Source: an uncultured Clostridium sp.
Lineage (GTDB): Bacteria > Bacillota > Clostridia > TANB77 > CAG-508
Reading direction: 5' to 3'
Length of the DNA: 8,074 bases
Assembly (NCBI GenBank): GCA_946498265.1
Contig: CAMMNR010000081.1
Location: forward strand, 1-8,074
The notes beneath the pieces are model-generated. The model searched no databases. It was given only the letters and a program-made list of their open reading frames with translations, and had not been told where the DNA came from. This document shows, one piece after another, positions 5,449 through 8,074 of this stretch. Positions within the stretch are counted from its first letter, which is position 1; each line of letters begins with the position of its first letter. A program made the translations under genes and the position numbers.

Positions 5449-6710
5449 GAAATATAGAAAAAAGGGAAGATGGAATATATATTTTAAACAAATTAGGACA
5501 TGTAGCAATGATTCCTCTAGAATTAGAAGATGAATTATATAAATATGCAGAACTAGAAGATTTACCAGAAAAAACACCAGAGTTTATATATGATTTAGCA
5601 AATATTGGGCTATTAGAATATACAAACTATGAGCCAAATGAAAATCAACTTTATTTTGATGATGCAATACTGAAAAGCCAAGATGATAAGCCAGTATATA
5701 GAGGACCAATTATTGCGCATTTAGCAATTACTAATGCTTGTAATATGAATTGTAAATATTGTTCAGTTAAAAATATACATAGTAAAATTAGAAATGGTTT
5801 ATCAACAGAGGAATATAAAAAGATAATTGATAAATTAGTTGATATTGGTACATTTCAAATTGGTCTTACAGGAGGAGAACCTACAACGAGAAAAGATTTA
5901 GTGGAACTTGTAAGATATATAGCAAGTAAAAATGTGGCATGCAATTTAACAACCAATGGTTTCATTGTCCCAGAAGAATTAATTATTAAGCTAAAAGAAG
6001 CTGGATTAACTCAAGTTCAAATTTCTTTAGATTCTTACAAAAAAGAGGTTCATGAGAAATATAGAACAGAAGGAAGTTTTGATAGAGCAATACAAACTGC
6101 AAGATTATTTAAAAAACATGGATATATAGTTGGCGTTGATACAGTAGTTACAAATAATAATATAGATGATCTAGAAGAATTTATGAATTTCTTAGAAGAT
6201 AATAATTTTGATGGTCTAACAATTATAAAGTTAAAACAAGGATACTTAGATTTAGAAACATTTATGGAGCAAGTACCAGAATATAATAAGTACGCTGAAC
6301 TTATAGATAAAATTTGCAAAAGAAATGGAAAATTAGAAATAACAATAGATTGTTCTTCTGTATCAAACTTATGTAAAACATTAACATTGGAAGAACAAAA
6401 CAAAATTCATTCTGCAGGTTGTCCAGCAGGTCATACATTGATTTCAATTGCACCAAATGGTGATATGTACCCATGTGCAGCCTTAACAAATGAAAAGTAT
6501 AAAATAGGAAATATTTTAACAGATGACTTAGAAAAAATTTGGAATGAAAGTGAGATTTTAAGGAAACTAAGAGGGATAAAAAAACATGTTGAAGGTAAAT
6601 GTAAAAATTGTATAAAATTGGATGTGTGTAGAGCAGGATGTAGGGGGATAGCAGATAGTTTATCAGGTAAACAATATATTAGTGATGCAAATTGTAAAAT
6701 TAGTTTGTAA
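5433..6710 (+). CDS. Radical SAM/SPASM peptide-modifying enzyme 2
   Basis: A 425-residue second radical SAM enzyme. The cluster motif is C103-x3-C107-x2-C110 (ACNMNCKYC), with TGGEP at 146-150 and TTNG at 173-176. The SPASM domain is complete: C330, G343-x4-C348, C390-x2-C393-x5-C399-x3-C403-x17-C421. The N-terminal 90 residues contain EDGIYILNK, echoing the first enzyme, so the two are probably ancient paralogues that have since specialised. The start at 5433 has TGGAGGG directly upstream and overlaps the end of enzyme 1 by 16 bases, implying translational coupling and matched amounts. An in-frame ATG at 5403 lies deeper inside enzyme 1 and has no such site. Two intact SPASM enzymes next to one short peptide suggest two modifications or a partner pair. 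The substrate is inferred from context only. Confidence 0.93.
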   Translation: MFKELRNIEKREDGIYILNKLGHVAMIPLELEDELYKYAELEDLPEKTPEFIYDLANIGLLEYTNYEPNENQLYFDDAILKSQDDKPVYRGPIIAHLAITNACNMNCKYCSVKNIHSKIRNGLSTEEYKKIIDKLVDIGTFQIGLTGGEPTTRKDLVELVRYIASKNVACNLTTNGFIVPEELIIKLKEAGLTQVQISLDSYKKEVHEKYRTEGSFDRAIQTARLFKKHGYIVGVDTVVTNNNIDDLEEFMNFLEDNNFDGLTIIKLKQGYLDLETFMEQVPEYNKYAELIDKICKRNGKLEITIDCSSVSNLCKTLTLEEQNKIHSAGCPAGHTLISIAPNGDMYPCAALTNEKYKIGNILTDDLEKIWNESEILRKLRGIKKHVEGKCKNCIKLDVCRAGCRGIADSLSGKQYISDANCKISL

Positions 6711-6767
6711 TGACAAAATATAGACTTAAAGTTAAAATATGTTACTGAAGCTGTTTGAGCAAAGCAG

Positions 6768-6790
6768 ATTACAGATTCACAATCTGTAAT
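6768..6790 (+). repeat. Perfect hairpin just before the peptide gene's RBS
   Basis: ATTACAGATT (6768-6777) and AATCTGTAAT (6781-6790) form a 10-bp stem with loop CAC, ending 4 bases before the Shine-Dalgarno sequence. There is no U run after it. It may stop 3' decay at the enzyme message or stabilise the 5' end of a processed peptide message. Weak pairing of CTGTTT with AAAGCAG is also possible just upstream. Confidence 0.6.
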
Positions 6791-6807
6791 GAAGAGGAGG
6801 TGATAGT

Positions 6808-6882
6808 ATGGTTAAACTAATTATTTCTGCAATGGCTTGTGGTCATTATTGCTATTATAGTAGATTACCAAAAAGAGCATAG
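6808..6882 (+). CDS. 24-residue candidate RiPP precursor peptide (Cys/Tyr-rich)
   Basis: A very short gene with an unusually strong Shine-Dalgarno, AGGAGGTGA (6795-6803), with AGGAGG ending 7 bases before ATG. The peptide starts MVKLIISAMA, continues with C11, G12, H13, Y14, C15, Y16, Y17, S18, and ends in a basic tail RLPKRA. It has no Gly-Gly leader site, no export signal and no long leader. Its size resembles PqqA (about 24 residues), the precursor of the cofactor PQQ that is modified by a radical SAM/SPASM enzyme. It lies between two such enzymes and a metallopeptidase on the same strand, with hairpins on both sides. The Cys/His/Tyr centre gives plausible sites for thioether or carbon-carbon crosslinks, but the chemistry is inference. 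I do not recognise the peptide family. Confidence 0.75.
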   Translation: MVKLIISAMACGHYCYYSRLPKRA

Positions 6883-6890
6883 TTTTAACC

Positions 6891-6921
6891 AATAGAGGAG
6901 TATTTAAGTTACTCCTCTATT
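6891..6921 (+). terminator. Strong hairpin after the peptide gene, partial terminator or processing site
   Basis: AATAGAGGAGTA (6891-6902) and TACTCCTCTATT (6910-6921) pair perfectly over 12 bp, with loop TTTAAGT. The following TTAAGTTTTA is T-rich but interrupted, so termination is probably partial. This would allow much peptide message with some readthrough into the peptidase gene, a common layout for precursor genes in peptide clusters. Confidence 0.6.
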
Positions 6922-6943
6922 TAAGTTTTAAAGGAGGAATTTT

Positions 6944-7600
6944 ATGTTAGAACAAGAAATAAAAAATAAGATTAGACAAATGTATATAAATAGAAATTGG
7001 GAAAAAAGAGTAACAGATTCAATTATAGAATTTGTCATAAACTTTAAAAAGACATATGGAGAAAAGTATATAGATATAATTTTGAGTAGATTACAAGAAT
7101 TAAAAGAGATTAGAAAAGAATTTAACAATAGTAAGTATCAAGCTTCAAGTAAAGCAAATTTTATTGTATTTTTTAAAGATATAAAAGATGATATACAATT
7201 TAAATATGTATTGGAACACGAGTTGTTTCACTTTATTCAAAAAGAAGGAAGTATTTTTGAAGAAGTACCAAAAATGTATAAAAATATATTAGATGATAAT
7301 ATAAAAATATTATTATTTGAAGAAGCATTTGTGCAATATTTTACAGCTCGTATAAATAATAAAACTCCTGAGTATACAATAACAGATAAAAATGGAAGCA
7401 TAAAAAAATACTGGTTAAATAAGTGTTATAAAGATATAGTAGGATATGTAGAAGAATTGGAACAAAAAATAGGAAAAATTAAATTATTAGATATGTATAT
7501 GGATGATAAGTGCTATGAAGATGAGCTAATAAAATTTGATAATAAATATGGAAAAAATGCTTTTAGTAAGTACATTGAAAAAATATGTTCTAACTTATAA
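6944..7600 (+). CDS. Putative soluble HExxH zinc metallopeptidase
   Basis: A 218-residue cytoplasmic protein with no signal peptide or membrane segment. Residues 89-99 (VLEHELFHFIQ) hold the zinc-binding HExxH motif: H92, E93, H96. A helix LLFEEAFVQYF (123-133) follows 30 residues later, and E127 (or E126) is well placed to be the third zinc ligand, as in gluzincin-type peptidases. The rest is charged and helical, and I cannot assign a named family. It is the last gene of the peptide cluster, 61 bases after the peptide stop, with its own RBS AAAGGAGG (6930-6937). By analogy with PqqF and MftE, which trim PQQ and mycofactocin precursors, it may cut the modified peptide. That role is inferred from neighbourhood; the metallopeptidase motif itself is clear. 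Confidence 0.75.
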   Translation: MLEQEIKNKIRQMYINRNWEKRVTDSIIEFVINFKKTYGEKYIDIILSRLQELKEIRKEFNNSKYQASSKANFIVFFKDIKDDIQFKYVLEHELFHFIQKEGSIFEEVPKMYKNILDDNIKILLFEEAFVQYFTARINNKTPEYTITDKNGSIKKYWLNKCYKDIVGYVEELEQKIGKIKLLDMYMDDKCYEDELIKFDNKYGKNAFSKYIEKICSNL

Positions 7601-7708
7601 TATCAATATATATTGTAAAAGGTATAGTAAGAAAGTTTGACATTTATAGTAAATGCGATTAAATTCTTTATTTTATTAAAGTTATATGGTATAAAATGTA
7701 GTTACTAG

Positions 7709-7753
7709 AAAAAGAGTATATTGAAAAGTTTAGGTCAGCTCTCCGATATACTC
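7709..7753 (-). terminator. Minus-strand intrinsic terminator
   Basis: On the minus strand, GAGTATAT (7753-7746) pairs with ATATACTC (7721-7714), followed by TTTTT (7713-7709). The loop is long, about 24 bases. It sits 52 bases past the stop of the broken minus-strand gene and would end its transcript. The remainder of 7601-7804 is AT-rich with no gene. Confidence 0.55.
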
Positions 7754-7804
7754 CAAAAAGGTTAAAAACTAATTTTCTTGTTTTTGTTTTTCTAAGATTT
7801 TATA

Positions 7805-8074
7805 TTAGTAATCTTTCATATGACTATATTTCAATTTTGTTGCCATCCCTCCTCGTATATGTCTTTCTGCTTTATTTTCATCTAGTATTACTCTTACTTC
7901 TTTAGCTAAACTAGGATTTATTTTCTTTAGTCGTTCTGATACATCTTTATGTACCGTTGTTACTTTTCGTAACGGTAGAATTTATATCATCAAAATTCGT
8001 AATTACTGTAGGCTGACTTCCAATTTCATTTAATAATTTTAATCTTACTTCTACATTTCCTTCGCTATCTACTT
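7805..8074 (-). pseudogene. 3' end of an unrecognised minus-strand gene with a one-base frameshift
   Basis: Reading leftward from the edge, one frame encodes VDSEGNVEVRLKLLNEIGSQ, then PTVITNFDDINSTVTK, and stops at 7947. The next frame picks up with TVHKDVSERLKKINP, SLAKEVRVILDENKAERHIR and GGMATKLKYSHMKDY, ending with TAA at 7805. The second frame is closed by a stop at 7984, so the shift lies between about 7950 and 7983. A likely place is the AAAA run (7967-7964) inside an imperfect inverted repeat (7952-7977). Neither half has its own start with an RBS, and together they read as one continuous C-terminus. A sequencing error would give the same picture. I do not recognise the family; a phage-derived or toxin-like gene is only a guess. 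Confidence 0.55.

Noticed and set aside
6050..6403. Antisense open frames inside the radical SAM, methyltransferase and regulator genes.
   Set aside because: They lie opposite strongly conserved coding sequence, have no credible RBS, and encode low-complexity Leu/Phe/Ser-rich products typical of shadows in AT-rich genes.
6739..6789. A 16-codon ORF (ATG at 6739) between radical SAM 2 and the peptide gene as an alternative precursor.
   Set aside because: It has no Shine-Dalgarno, runs through the hairpin at 6768-6790, and lacks Cys or any notable motif. The ORF at 6808 has a near-ideal RBS.
7637..7665. TTGACA with a 17-base spacer and TAAATT as a plus-strand promoter.
   Set aside because: The -10 match is only 4 of 6 and no plus-strand gene or structured RNA follows before the window end.

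Overview
The window is very AT-rich (by eye about a quarter G+C), with strong AGGAGG-type ribosome binding sites and sigma-A-like promoters. It looks like chromosomal DNA of a low-GC Firmicute, most likely a clostridium-like anaerobe (inference from composition and gene types). It begins with the 5' end of a housekeeping gene, leuS, on the minus strand. It then crosses an accessory stretch of plus-strand modules and ends in a broken minus-strand gene.

Layout. (1) 1-244, minus: N-terminus of leucyl-tRNA synthetase, with a good promoter at 317-345. (2) About 434-824, plus: a promoter-like -10 box, a 5' leader predicted to fold into a hairpin plus a three-way junction, and a 69-residue Cys/His-rich small protein. 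(3) 879-3317, plus: a long perfect palindrome, a half-size type I specificity (HsdS-like) protein, an HsdM-like adenine methyltransferase carrying a C-terminal XRE helix-turn-helix, and a terminator. No restriction subunit is present. (4) 3337-7600, plus: a compact gene cluster that I read as an unfamiliar RiPP-type (ribosomally made, modified peptide) pathway. Its genes are a Nudix/winged-helix regulator of the NrtR type, two different radical SAM/SPASM enzymes with overlapping genes, a 24-residue peptide with two Cys and three Tyr, and a soluble HExxH metallopeptidase. (5) 7601-8074: intergenic DNA with a minus-strand terminator and the frameshifted 3' end of a minus-strand gene that I do not recognise.

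How region 4 may work (inference). The regulator gene has a perfect-consensus promoter. A 17-bp inverted repeat, TGCGTA-N5-TACACA, overlaps the end of its -10 box. A perfect version of the same repeat, TGCGTA-N5-TACGCA, lies just before the ribosome binding site of the first radical SAM gene. The two sites predict that the Nudix regulator controls both itself and the biosynthetic genes. The two SPASM enzymes would modify the small peptide, probably around its Cys/His/Tyr-rich centre, and the metallopeptidase would trim it. No transporter is visible. That fits a product kept in the cell, like the peptide-derived cofactors PQQ and mycofactocin, as well as an exported peptide whose transporter lies elsewhere. 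The peptide gene has a hairpin on either side and a near-perfect Shine-Dalgarno sequence, which suggests it is expressed more strongly than its neighbours.

All functional calls come from motifs read in the sequence. No database search was possible.
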